From the NCBI GenBank assembly GCA_016463045.1, contig JAEMSB010000047.1, positions 1-14,463 on the forward strand: a stretch of 14,463 nt of DNA, in the 5' to 3' direction. A model generated the notes under the pieces. That model ran no database searches, was not told the DNA's origin, and saw only the letters and a program-made list of their open reading frames with translations. Within the stretch, counting starts at the first letter, position 1; the number at the start of each line of letters is the position of its first letter. Both the position numbers and the translations under genes were made by a program. The stretch comes from Niveispirillum sp. GTDB taxonomy: Bacteria; Pseudomonadota; Alphaproteobacteria; Azospirillales; Azospirillaceae. Shown here one piece after another: positions 1 to 5,940 of the stretch.

Positions 1-216
1 GCCCTGCATGACGGGCTGGGGGCGGCGGACGGGATCGGCTTGCTGCTGGCCGGGCTGAACAGTCCGGGGCGGACGGGCGTCACAATGCTGCCGGAGATGG
101 AACCGGCGCTGGACCTGCTGCGCCGGTTCGGGGCCGGGGTCCGTGTGGAGGATGGAAATGTCTGGGTGACGGGGTACCCGGACCTGTTGGGGTCGGGCGA
201 CCCGATCCATGCGTAA
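1..216 (+). CDS. 3' end of an unidentified protein, weakly EPSP-synthase-like
   Basis: The frame is open from the first base to TAA at 214-216 and gives 71 residues with no Met required at the edge, so it is the C-terminus of a longer gene. The stretch GIGLLLAGLNSPGRT followed by a helix ending LLRRFGAGVRVEDG resembles the KSAxLLAGLxxxGxT...RxLxxFGAxVxV segment of enolpyruvyl transferases (EPSP synthase, MurA). In those enzymes this segment lies mid-protein and about 200 residues should follow, but here the protein stops about 20 residues later. It is therefore either a truncated relative or a chance resemblance. The stop touches the stop of the convergent SDR gene with no spacer. Function is not assigned. 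I am fairly sure the frame is coding (codon use matches its neighbours) and unsure of the family. Confidence 0.4.
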   Translation, partial: ALHDGLGAADGIGLLLAGLNSPGRTGVTMLPEMEPALDLLRRFGAGVRVEDGNVWVTGYPDLLGSGDPIHA

Positions 217-972
217 CTACAGCATCACCGCGCCGCCGCAGGGGCTGATGCACTGGCCGATCATGTGGTTGGCATCGTCGGACGCCAGGAACAGGTAGGC
301 GGGTGTGACATCATCGACGCTGCCCAGGCGCTGGCTGGGCAGGGCGCGGCGCAGGGCGTCCACCCCGGCCTGGGCCACGGCGGACCCTGCCTTGGGATCG
401 ATGGCGCCGGGGGCCACGCAGTTGGCGGTCACGTTGCGCGGGCCGATATCGTGGACCAAGCTGCGCGTGAAGCCCAGCAGCGCACCGGCGGCGGCCCCAT
501 AAAGCGTGTAGCCGGGGGCGCCGTGATAGGCGACATCCGATACGGTGGTGACGATGCGCCCGTAATTCTGCGCGAACATCAGCGGCAGAACCATGCGCGT
601 CATCATGAAGGCCGAGCGCACATTGGCCGCCATCACCACGTCAAACTGTTCGGCGGTGGTGTCGATGAAGGAAATGGCAGGCCGCAGCCCGGCATTGTTG
701 ACCAGGATATCGACGCGGCCCAGGCCCGTGACGGCGGTTTCCACCAAGCCATAGGCGCCGTCGGCATTGGTCACGTCGGTGCGCAGGGCCAGGACGCGGC
801 GACCGTGGCGTTCCACCTCCCGCGACAGTTCGCTGACGGCATTGGACTGGGCGTCATCCTCATATTGCAGGATCAGGTCGGCCCCTTCGCGGGCAAAAGC
901 CAGGGCCACGGCCCGACCGATATTGTTGCCCGCCCCCGTGATCAGGGCCACGCGATCCGTCAGCCGTGCCAT
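217..972 (-). CDS. SDR-family oxidoreductase lacking the catalytic lysine
   Basis: A 251-aa classical short-chain dehydrogenase/reductase fold, normally an NAD(P)(H)-dependent cytosolic oxidoreductase. The start is ATG at 972 (MARLTDRVALITGAG), preceded by a GGGAGTGGGAG purine run; an upstream ATG at 1002 would add ten non-family residues. The Rossmann motif is at residues 12-19 (TGAGNNIG, with the middle Gly of TGxxxGxG replaced by Asn). NNAG follows at about 92-95, Asn117 (AANVRS), Ser145 (TTVSD), Tyr158, and a typical C-terminal GGAVM. The Ser-to-Tyr spacing of 13 residues is normal, but the YxxxK motif reads YGAAA, so the catalytic Lys is Ala162. That predicts very low or altered activity, or a binding/scaffold role. 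The fold assignment is very secure; the substrate is unknown. The gene ends directly against the left-edge gene. Confidence 0.9.
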   Translation of the reverse strand: MARLTDRVALITGAGNNIGRAVALAFAREGADLILQYEDDAQSNAVSELSREVERHGRRVLALRTDVTNADGAYGLVETAVTGLGRVDILVNNAGLRPAISFIDTTAEQFDVVMAANVRSAFMMTRMVLPLMFAQNYGRIVTTVSDVAYHGAPGYTLYGAAAGALLGFTRSLVHDIGPRNVTANCVAPGAIDPKAGSAVAQAGVDALRRALPSQRLGSVDDVTPAYLFLASDDANHMIGQCISPCGGAVML

Positions 973-1010
973 CTCCCACTCCCCCCAAACCCTGGTATCC
1001 ACTGGGCCGC

Positions 1011-1039
1011 ATCCTGACCAGATGCGCCCTTTGCGTCAA
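1011..1039 (-). promoter_or_regulatory. candidate sigma70-type promoter for the SDR gene
   Basis: Reading the minus strand, TTGACG (complement of 1034-1039) is followed after 17 bases by CAGGAT (complement of 1011-1016), about 32 bases upstream of the chosen ATG. The -35 is good (5/6) and the -10 poor (3/6). It lies in the short gap after the GNAT gene, so the SDR may be transcribed alone or by read-through from the XRE-GNAT operon. No terminator is seen between them. Confidence 0.3.
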
Positions 1040-1065
1040 CCTGTACGGTCGGCAGTGGGTTTGGC

Positions 1066-2049
1066 CTACAATATCTTGCCAAAACAGGCGGATTCCGCCC
1101 GTCCCTGATAGGAACCGTAGTTAGGCACAAGCCGGTAGCCATGGCGGCGGTAGAAGGAGACGGCCCGGTCATTGGCCCAGCGGGTTTCCAGCAGCAGCCG
1201 GCGATAGCCCAGCCGCCGTGCCCCATCCTCCAGAAAGGACAGGATGGCGGCACCCACGCCGGTACTACCGGGCACGGCATACATGCGCTTGATCTCCGCC
1301 ACTTCTCCATCCTCCCAGGGGCGCACGGCGCCGCAGCCCACGGGCACCCCGTCCAGACGCGCCAGGGCGAAAAGGGACCGGTCCGCAACCGCGTCCCACC
1401 CGGCAAGCCCGCCGCGCCCGTCGCTGCCGAACCGTGCCGCCAGATCGGCGGACAGGGCGTCGATCAGGGGGATGGCGTCTTGGGCATCGGGGCTGGCCGG
1501 TTCGATGGTCAGGCCGGCGGGCGCTGCGGGCAGTTGCCGATACATGACATGGGTCGTGTGGCTGCTGCCGTCGCCATTCAGGGCATAATCCGGGATGGTG
1601 CCGCAGCTTTGCCAGCCCAGGCGGGCATAAAGCCGTTCGGCATCATCGCCTTCCCGCGTGTCCAGCACCAGAAGCCGGCGGCCCTTGGACCGTGCCACCT
1701 CCTCCGCGCGTTTCAGCAGGCTGGCCGCCACCCCCTGACGCCGCGCATCGGGATGCACCAGCATCTTGGCAATCTCCGCCCGGTGGGTGCCGTTGACCTG
1801 TGGTGCCAGCGCCAGGGTGACGGTGCCGATGATGCGGCCCGTTTGCGTCACGGCCAGCAATATCTGCTTCTCCCCCGACCGCACGGCCCCTTCCTGCCCG
1901 TGCCAGAAGGCGGCGGCGGCGTCCAGGTCCAGGGGCGGGATGAAGCCGACGGCGGCCCCGTTGGCGACGCTCGCAGCCAGAACCTGGGCAAGACCGGGTA
2001 TTGCCGCCGCGAAATCCGCCGCGCCAGCCGTGATGATGTCGTAACGCAT
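1066..2049 (-). CDS. tandem GNAT-domain N-acetyltransferase
   Basis: A 327-aa protein made of two GNAT (acetyl-CoA N-acetyltransferase) domains. The first (about residues 1-165) has the acetyl-CoA loop in AEIAKMLVHPDARRQGVA and the continuation LLVLDTREGDDAERLYARLGW...IPDYA. This pattern is close to tabtoxin-resistance (Ttr)-like acetyltransferases. The second (about 170-327) has AEIKRMYAVPGSTGVGAAIL and a typical FYRRHGY segment; the usual Arg/Gln of the pyrophosphate loop is Gly there. Start: ATG at 2049 (MRYDIITAG); a longer frame runs back inside the regulator gene in another frame and is rejected. The upstream gene's TGA is 10 bases away and the GAAGG Shine-Dalgarno overlaps that stop, so translation is probably coupled. 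The XRE-cupin neighbour suggests small-molecule-inducible expression. Family secure; substrate unknown. Confidence 0.87.
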   Translation of the reverse strand: MRYDIITAGAADFAAAIPGLAQVLAASVANGAAVGFIPPLDLDAAAAFWHGQEGAVRSGEKQILLAVTQTGRIIGTVTLALAPQVNGTHRAEIAKMLVHPDARRQGVAASLLKRAEEVARSKGRRLLVLDTREGDDAERLYARLGWQSCGTIPDYALNGDGSSHTTHVMYRQLPAAPAGLTIEPASPDAQDAIPLIDALSADLAARFGSDGRGGLAGWDAVADRSLFALARLDGVPVGCGAVRPWEDGEVAEIKRMYAVPGSTGVGAAILSFLEDGARRLGYRRLLLETRWANDRAVSFYRRHGYRLVPNYGSYQGRAESACFGKIL

Positions 2050-2059
2050 GGATGAACCT

Positions 2060-2620
2060 TCAGGGTCGGGTGATGGCGATGATGTAACGGCTGGGCGTGT
2101 CACCCAGCGCGTGGAAGCGCGAGGCGCCATAAAGCCGGAAGCGCAGGACATCGCCCGGTTCCAGAACATGTGCCACCCCGTCCAGCCGATATTCGAGCCG
2201 CCCGTCCAGCAGCCAGATATGCTGTTCCAGGCCCGGCACGGGCGGGGCGTCATAATCGATGATGGTACCGGGCGGCAGGGTGCCGTGGATCATCTCCGTC
2301 TCCAGTCCCGCTGCGGGCGGCGACAGGGAGCGGCGCACGAAGCCGTTGGTCGGATCGGTCCAGACGGGCTGGTTGCCTGCGCGGATCAGCAGGGCGGGTT
2401 CGGCCTCCACCTCCGCCAGAAGGCGGGACATGGGGCGGCCATGGGCGGCGCACAGCTTGCCCAGCAGGCTGGCCGTGGGGCTGCTCTCCCCCCGCTCCAG
2501 CCGGGACAAGGTGGCCTTGGGCACACCGCTGCGCGCCGCCAGATCATCCAGTGACCAGCCGGCATCACGGCGCAATTGGGCCAGACGCGCGGCCAGGCGT
2601 GTATCAATGTCGCGTTCCAT
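2060..2620 (-). CDS. XRE-family regulator with C-terminal cupin sensor domain
   Basis: A 186-aa DNA-binding regulator. The N-terminal helix-turn-helix spans about residues 9-65 (LAQLRRDAGWSLDDLAARSG, then VPKATLSRLERGESSPT), the canonical HTH_3 pattern. A short linker leads to a cupin_2 beta-barrel (about 105-183) with GTIIDYDAP, LEQHIWLLDGRLEYRLDG and LEPGDVLRF. This architecture usually represses an adjacent operon and releases on binding a small ligand. It is the first gene of a two-gene operon with the GNAT acetyltransferase. The ATG at 2620 has no Shine-Dalgarno; instead a promoter ends one base or so upstream, so the mRNA is predicted to be leaderless. The start codon is inside a 41-bp palindrome, which suggests autorepression. 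Family assignment is very secure; the ligand is not predictable. Confidence 0.93.
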   Translation of the reverse strand: MERDIDTRLAARLAQLRRDAGWSLDDLAARSGVPKATLSRLERGESSPTASLLGKLCAAHGRPMSRLLAEVEAEPALLIRAGNQPVWTDPTNGFVRRSLSPPAAGLETEMIHGTLPPGTIIDYDAPPVPGLEQHIWLLDGRLEYRLDGVAHVLEPGDVLRFRLYGASRFHALGDTPSRYIIAITRP

Positions 2621-2651
2621 AAATAAGATAAAATCTCATTTATGGAACACG
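2611..2651. promoter_or_regulatory. 41-bp near-perfect palindrome, likely operator of the XRE-cupin regulator
   Basis: The left arm 2611-2629 (CGCGTTCCATAAATAAGAT) and the right arm 2633-2651 are inverted repeats matching at 17 of 19 positions around a 3-base AAA centre. Mismatched pairs are 2613/2649 and 2625/2637. The element is far more AT-rich than its surroundings. It covers the -10 box, the promoter spacer, the inferred transcription start and the first codons of the regulator gene. This is what an autoregulatory operator for a dimeric or tetrameric HTH repressor would look like; binding is inferred, the symmetry is directly visible. Confidence 0.75.
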
Positions 2652-2656
2652 GTCAA
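2628..2656 (-). promoter_or_regulatory. sigma70-type promoter of the XRE-GNAT operon, probably leaderless
   Basis: On the minus strand TTGACC (complement of 2651-2656) and TTTTAT (complement of 2628-2633) are separated by exactly 17 bases. Transcription would begin around 2621-2620, at or one base before the ATG, leaving no 5' leader. The missing Shine-Dalgarno agrees with this. The promoter is embedded in the palindrome. Confidence 0.65.
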
Positions 2657-2688
2657 GGGGGATATGGATGGAACCAGACAGGAAGTGC

Positions 2689-3228
2689 TTACTTCACGCG
2701 CCGCACCTTGATAATGCCGGTGACGCCGTCGATGGTCATGGTGAAGCTGCCGAACATGCCCTTTTCGATCTTCACCAGCTTGCCGGGCTTGGCATTGGCG
2801 ATGGAGCGGGCGACGACCTGGGACCAGACCTGACCATTGTCCAGCGTGAAGGTGTAGCGGTCCACGGTCTGCTGGCTGACGCTGGTCAGCTTGGCCGTGA
2901 TGCTTTCGGCTTCCTGCGCGACCGTGCCCGGGGGCGCATCCTTGCGGTCGATGCGTTCGGCGCCGAAGGCCTGTTCCTTGTTCACGGGTGCGGCGACGGC
3001 GGGTGCTGCCGGTGCCACAGGGGCCGACGGGGCGGCGGGCGGCTGTGGCGTGTGGCGCAAGGCCGGAACGGTACGGTCGTAACAGGCCAGACGAGCGCCA
3101 TTATCGATGATGCCCAGGCATTTCAGCACATCATCCTGACCGGCGGCGGAGGCCGGCAGGGTCAGCAATGCGGGGGCCGCCAGGATCAGGGCAGCGGCAA
3201 GCAGGCGGGGCAGGGGGCGTTCACGCAT
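2689..3228 (-). CDS. exported protein with CYDR-type Cys motif and basic C-terminal domain
   Basis: A 179-aa secreted or periplasmic protein of unknown function. The start at 3228 gives an ideal signal peptide: basic MRERPLPR, a hydrophobic core LLAAALILAAPALL, and a cleavage site after PASA (about residue 28). The mature N-terminus has DVLKCLGIIDNGARLACYDR, with two cysteines in the CxxIxxxxxRLxCYD pattern seen in several small Gram-negative exported proteins. A Pro/Ala-rich linker (about 60-90) follows, then a domain with a hydrophobic-alternating pattern (VDRYTFTLDNGQVWSQV) and a Lys-rich end IIKVRRVK. Longer in-frame starts at 3348 and 3279 would run into the purS terminator or put residues ahead of the signal peptide, so they are not preferred, although 3279 has a purine run in front. 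No recognised enzymatic motif. Confidence 0.75.
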   Translation of the reverse strand: MRERPLPRLLAAALILAAPALLTLPASAAGQDDVLKCLGIIDNGARLACYDRTVPALRHTPQPPAAPSAPVAPAAPAVAAPVNKEQAFGAERIDRKDAPPGTVAQEAESITAKLTSVSQQTVDRYTFTLDNGQVWSQVVARSIANAKPGKLVKIEKGMFGSFTMTIDGVTGIIKVRRVK

Positions 3229-3249
3229 CGGGGCAGGTTCCCAAGCTAA

Positions 3250-3280
3250 GATGTTTTGTGGAACCCTGGCCGCAAACATC
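3250..3280 (-). other. hairpin between the purS terminator and the exported-protein gene
   Basis: GATGTTT at 3250-3256 and AAACATC at 3274-3280 are perfect inverted repeats. GTGG and CCGC inside can extend the stem by four pairs (one G-T wobble and one bulge). It lies 22 bases upstream of the chosen ATG and could be a leader hairpin or a regulator site. No run of T follows, so it is not a terminator. Confidence 0.3.
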
Positions 3281-3294
3281 CCCTCCCGACAAGC

Positions 3295-3322
3295 AAAAAG
3301 GGACGTCCGAAGACGTCCCTTT
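3295..3322 (-). terminator. Rho-independent terminator after purS
   Basis: On the minus strand an 11-bp perfect stem (AAAGGGACGTC / GACGTCCCTTT) closes a TTCG loop, giving the ultrastable C(UUCG)G tetraloop, and is followed by a run of five T (complement of 3295-3299). It begins 47 bases past the purS stop. The A-run makes it partly usable in the opposite direction, but the loop and T-tract orientation favour the purC-purS transcript. Confidence 0.92.
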
Positions 3323-3369
3323 CCATTCGCATCACTGTCGGTACCCACCTTGGTGGCGGATAAGCCGGA

Positions 3370-3612
3370 TCAGGCCACCAGTTCGATCGAGTAATTCTCG
3401 ATGACCGTGTTGGCCAGCAGCTTGCGGCACATTTCCTCGATCTGGGCCTTGGCCTTGGCCGGGTCGGTCTCCGCGACCTCCAGCTCGATCAGCTTGCCCT
3501 GACGGACTTCGCCGACGCCATCGAAACCCAGATTGGTCAGGGCATGGCCGATGGCCTTGCCCTGCGGGTCCAGCACGCCGTTCTTCAGCGTCACAACGAC
3601 CTTGGCCTTCAT
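3370..3612 (-). CDS. purS: phosphoribosylformylglycinamidine synthase subunit PurS
   Basis: An 80-aa protein, the normal PurS length. It has the family N-terminus MKAKVVVTLKNGVLDPQGKA, then ALTNLGFDGVGEVRQGKLIEL, and a C-terminal MCRKLLANTVIENYSIEL. PurS is the small structural and ammonia-channel subunit of the three-part FGAM synthase (PurS, PurQ, PurL), which converts FGAR, glutamine and ATP to FGAM in the fourth step of purine synthesis. The ATG at 3612 has AAGGG about 8 bases upstream. It is 34 bases downstream of purC on the same strand, so the two are co-transcribed. The usual partners purQ and purL do not follow: a strong terminator comes directly after, so they must lie elsewhere. 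Confidence 0.97.
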   Translation of the reverse strand: MKAKVVVTLKNGVLDPQGKAIGHALTNLGFDGVGEVRQGKLIELEVAETDPAKAKAQIEEMCRKLLANTVIENYSIELVA

Positions 3613-3646
3613 GGGAGAACCCTTTTCAGCAATGGAAGATCAAAAC

Positions 3647-4411
<765 letters not shown>

Positions 4412-4450
4412 GGGTCTGGTGTCCAGCAATCGTTCCAGCCAAAGGGAGAC

Positions 4451-4478
4451 GGACCCGCATGGCAAAACCAGCGGGTCC
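4451..4478 (-). other. stem-loop in the purC leader
   Basis: GGACCCGC (4451-4458) and GCGGGTCC (4471-4478) form a perfect 8-bp stem. Inside the loop TGG and CCA can add three more pairs with one bulged base and a 5-base TTTTG loop. If the candidate promoter is right, the hairpin starts within a few bases of the transcript's 5' end. No T-run follows it, so it does not look like a terminator for the upstream gene. Possible roles are mRNA stabilisation or a protein- or metabolite-responsive element. Confidence 0.5.
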
Positions 4479-4488
4479 GGTGCTCAAC

Positions 4489-4517
4489 CCTATAGCAAGC
4501 AACGCGCCCCCGCACAA
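4489..4517 (-). promoter_or_regulatory. candidate purC promoter
   Basis: Minus-strand TTGTGC (complement of 4512-4517), 17 bases, then TATAGG (complement of 4489-4494). The predicted start near 4482 gives a leader of about 70 bases. Hexamer matches are moderate. Confidence 0.4.
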
Positions 4518-4559
4518 TGAAACCAGCGATGCGGGCGGGTCAGTGCTGGGTGGCGGTGA

Positions 4560-5312
4560 TCAGAGGGCGACGGGCGCGAACGCCACCTGATCGGGCCGTC
4601 CGGGCGCGAACAGGAAGCGTGGCTTCATGCCCAGACGGTCGATGGAAGGCAGGGCGACCAGGGCCGAACTGCCCGTCTCAAAGCCGCTGGGTGTAACAAT
4701 GCACATGGCCCCGCGCGGCCCGGCATCCCCGTCCCAGATGCGGCTGCCCAGCAGTGGGGTCCAGCCGGACCAGTCATCCTGTGCCGGATCGGGCGCGGGG
4801 GCGGCCTGGAACAGGGGCCGGAAGAAGCGCAGGCGGGGATGGTCGGGGTCGTTCAGGTCAGACGCCGCGACCATGGACAGGCCCACCGGGACCGTCTCTA
4901 CCCGCACGCGCCGGCTTTCCTCGGTCAGGGACAGGCAGAAAGCGTCGCGATTGTCGGCCACCACAAGGTTGAAGGGCCGGTAGGCGCGGCCATCCAGATG
5001 GGCCAGGGCGTCGGCGGCACTGGCCGCATCGGCATGGTCCAGCGCGTCCAGCACCAGCTCGCCCCGCGACCGCTTGCCCGCCATGGGGCCCAGCGTGCCT
5101 TCACGGTTCAGCACGGTGGCGACGACGCCATGGTCGTTCAGACCCAGCCAGGACCCGCCCGCCATCTCATCAATGCCGGCCATCACCTCTGGCCGGTCGG
5201 GCCAGTGGCGGGCCGGCGGCTTCCAGGGCCGTCCCTTCATCTCATCCCGGTTGCCGGCCAGCAGCAGCGGCCAGTCATGGCCGGGACGGCGCAGGATCAC
5301 AACGGTGCACAT
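4560..5312 (-). CDS. NRDE (TANGO2/DUF833) family protein
   Basis: A 250-aa member of the NRDE family, named for the Asn-Arg-Asp-Glu motif, which is present here as AGNRDE at about residues 20-25. The start at 5312 gives the family N-terminus Met-Cys-Thr (MCTVVILRRP), where Cys2 would be the exposed nucleophile of an Ntn-hydrolase-like fold after Met removal; an upstream ATG at 5351 is rejected for that reason. Other conserved parts are GGSWLGLNDHGVVATVLNR (about 53-71), the SRGELVLDAL segment and FNLVVAD. The eukaryotic relative TANGO2 has been linked to secretion, haem and lipid handling; the bacterial role is undefined. GAAGG lies 11 bases before the ATG. It is upstream of purC on the same strand, but the purC promoter and a 148-bp gap suggest separate transcription. 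Confidence 0.92.
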   Translation of the reverse strand: MCTVVILRRPGHDWPLLLAGNRDEMKGRPWKPPARHWPDRPEVMAGIDEMAGGSWLGLNDHGVVATVLNREGTLGPMAGKRSRGELVLDALDHADAASAADALAHLDGRAYRPFNLVVADNRDAFCLSLTEESRRVRVETVPVGLSMVAASDLNDPDHPRLRFFRPLFQAAPAPDPAQDDWSGWTPLLGSRIWDGDAGPRGAMCIVTPSGFETGSSALVALPSIDRLGMKPRFLFAPGRPDQVAFAPVAL

Positions 5313-5380
5313 ATCGGTGTCGACCTTCAAAAATTCCCCACGGCTCACCATCCTAAAGGTGAGGACGATGCGTCAGGTGA

Positions 5381-5409
5381 TGGCTTATGTCACATCTGGC
5401 GTATATAAG
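5381..5409 (+). promoter_or_regulatory. possible promoter of the zeta gene
   Basis: A TATATAAG box at 5402-5409 lies 43 bases upstream of the zeta ATG in the 139-bp divergent gap. A poor -35 match (TGGCTT, 5381-5386) is 17 bases before TATAAG. The box is conspicuous in GC-rich DNA, but the -35 is weak. Confidence 0.3.
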
Positions 5410-5451
5410 GGCCAAGGCTCTATCGTTCGACCTGCCTGCAGAGGATTAAAA

Positions 5452-5772
5452 ATGACGACGTTCGACGAACGCGAACAGGCCTTCGAAAACAAGTTCAAGC
5501 ATGACGAAGAACTGCTGTTCCGCATCAACGCCCGCCGCGCAAAGCTGGCCGGCCTGTGGGCTGCTGGCCTGCTGGGTCTGACCGGCGAAGATGCCACCGC
5601 CTATGCCAAGCAGATCGTCACCGTCGATTTCGAAGAGCCGGGCCACAAGGACATTGTCCGCCGCATCCTGGCCGATTTCCGGGCCAAGGGTGTGGATGTG
5701 TCCGAGCACCGGATCGAAAAGGAACTGAACGACCTGCTGGAAACCGCGCGTCAGCAGATCCAGAGCGAGTAG
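5452..5772 (+). CDS. F1F0-ATPase inhibitor zeta subunit (DUF1476)
   Basis: A 106-aa protein with the DUF1476 pattern from end to end: MTTFDEREQAFENKFKHDEE at the N-terminus, LLFRINARRAKLAGLWAAGLLG, then GEDATAYAKQIVTVDFEEPG and a C-terminal amphipathic helix. In Paracoccus denitrificans this family is the zeta subunit, whose N-terminal helix inserts into F1 and blocks ATP hydrolysis; length and four-helix layout agree. The acidic/basic N-terminal DEREQAFENKFKHDEE is the expected inhibitory segment. The ATG at 5452 has AGAGGA six bases upstream. It is divergent from the NRDE gene and convergent with recX. The family is restricted to Alphaproteobacteria, which anchors the taxonomy of the window. 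Confidence 0.96.
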   Translation: MTTFDEREQAFENKFKHDEELLFRINARRAKLAGLWAAGLLGLTGEDATAYAKQIVTVDFEEPGHKDIVRRILADFRAKGVDVSEHRIEKELNDLLETARQQIQSE

Positions 5773-5775
5773 TCC

Positions 5776-5815
5776 GCTGGAGCGTGTTTTCGGTTAACCG
5801 AAAACACGCTCCAGC
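5776..5815. repeat. perfect 40-bp palindrome (copy 1)
   Basis: Every base of 5776-5795 pairs with 5796-5815. The inner 20 bases are GTTTTCGGTTAACCGAAAAC (5786-5805), and the outer arms are GCTGGAGCGT and ACGCTCCAGC. It starts four bases after the zeta stop. As RNA it folds to a long hairpin with a TTAA loop, but no T-run follows on either strand, so a simple intrinsic terminator is not indicated. Confidence 0.95.
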
Positions 5816-5832
5816 CCTTCGTTTTCCTCAAG

Positions 5833-5897
5833 CGCCGGCGCTGCATCCGCAGCTTGGGCGCTACGCGGCACGTGCCGTGCGACGGCAGTCGCCGCCG
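5833..5897 (-). repeat. structured dispersed repeat, copy A
   Basis: Compared with 11734-11797 in opposite orientation: an exact 25-base block (5833-5857) and an exact 13-base block (5885-5897), with 27 bases between them here and 26 in the other copy. The middle differs in sequence, but both copies keep a GCACGTGC-centred palindrome. The ends are imperfect inverted repeats of each other (CGGCGGCGACTGC against GCAGCGCCGGCG), so the unit can fold on itself. It lies between the convergent zeta and recX genes. Confidence 0.85.
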
Positions 5898-5927
5898 GAG
5901 CTGTTTTCGGTTAACCGAAAACAGCTC
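5898..5927. repeat. perfect 30-bp palindrome (copy 2)
   Basis: It has the same 20-base core as the palindrome at 5776, here at 5903-5922, with shorter arms GAGCT and AGCTC. It abuts copy A of the dispersed repeat with no gap and ends 13 bases before the recX stop. Compared with copy 1, the two-base GT/AC step between the GAGC arm and the core is changed to T/A symmetrically on both sides. Confidence 0.95.
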
Positions 5928-5940
5928 TCGTGGGGGAGGG

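Noticed and set aside
265..1017. Long plus-strand open frame opposite the SDR gene
   Set aside because: It is a Gly/His/Gln-rich antisense frame with no family features; high-GC coding DNA routinely leaves such frames open opposite a real gene.
2050..2253. N-terminal extension of the GNAT protein
   Set aside because: It overlaps the XRE-cupin gene in a different frame and has no GNAT features; the start at 2049 has a proper ribosome-binding site.
2642..2833. Plus-strand frame starting at the mirror-image ATG of the palindrome
   Set aside because: The ATG is a by-product of the palindrome symmetry; the frame runs antisense into the exported-protein gene and lacks coding character.
5776..5927. 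The two palindromes as ordinary Rho-independent terminators
   Set aside because: Stems are strong, but neither strand has a following T-run; they may still stop transcription or protect 3' ends, so they are listed as repeats only.
5776..5927. Palindromes as a CRISPR array
   Set aside because: Only two units, different arm lengths, one 82-bp interval that is itself a dispersed repeat, and no cas genes.
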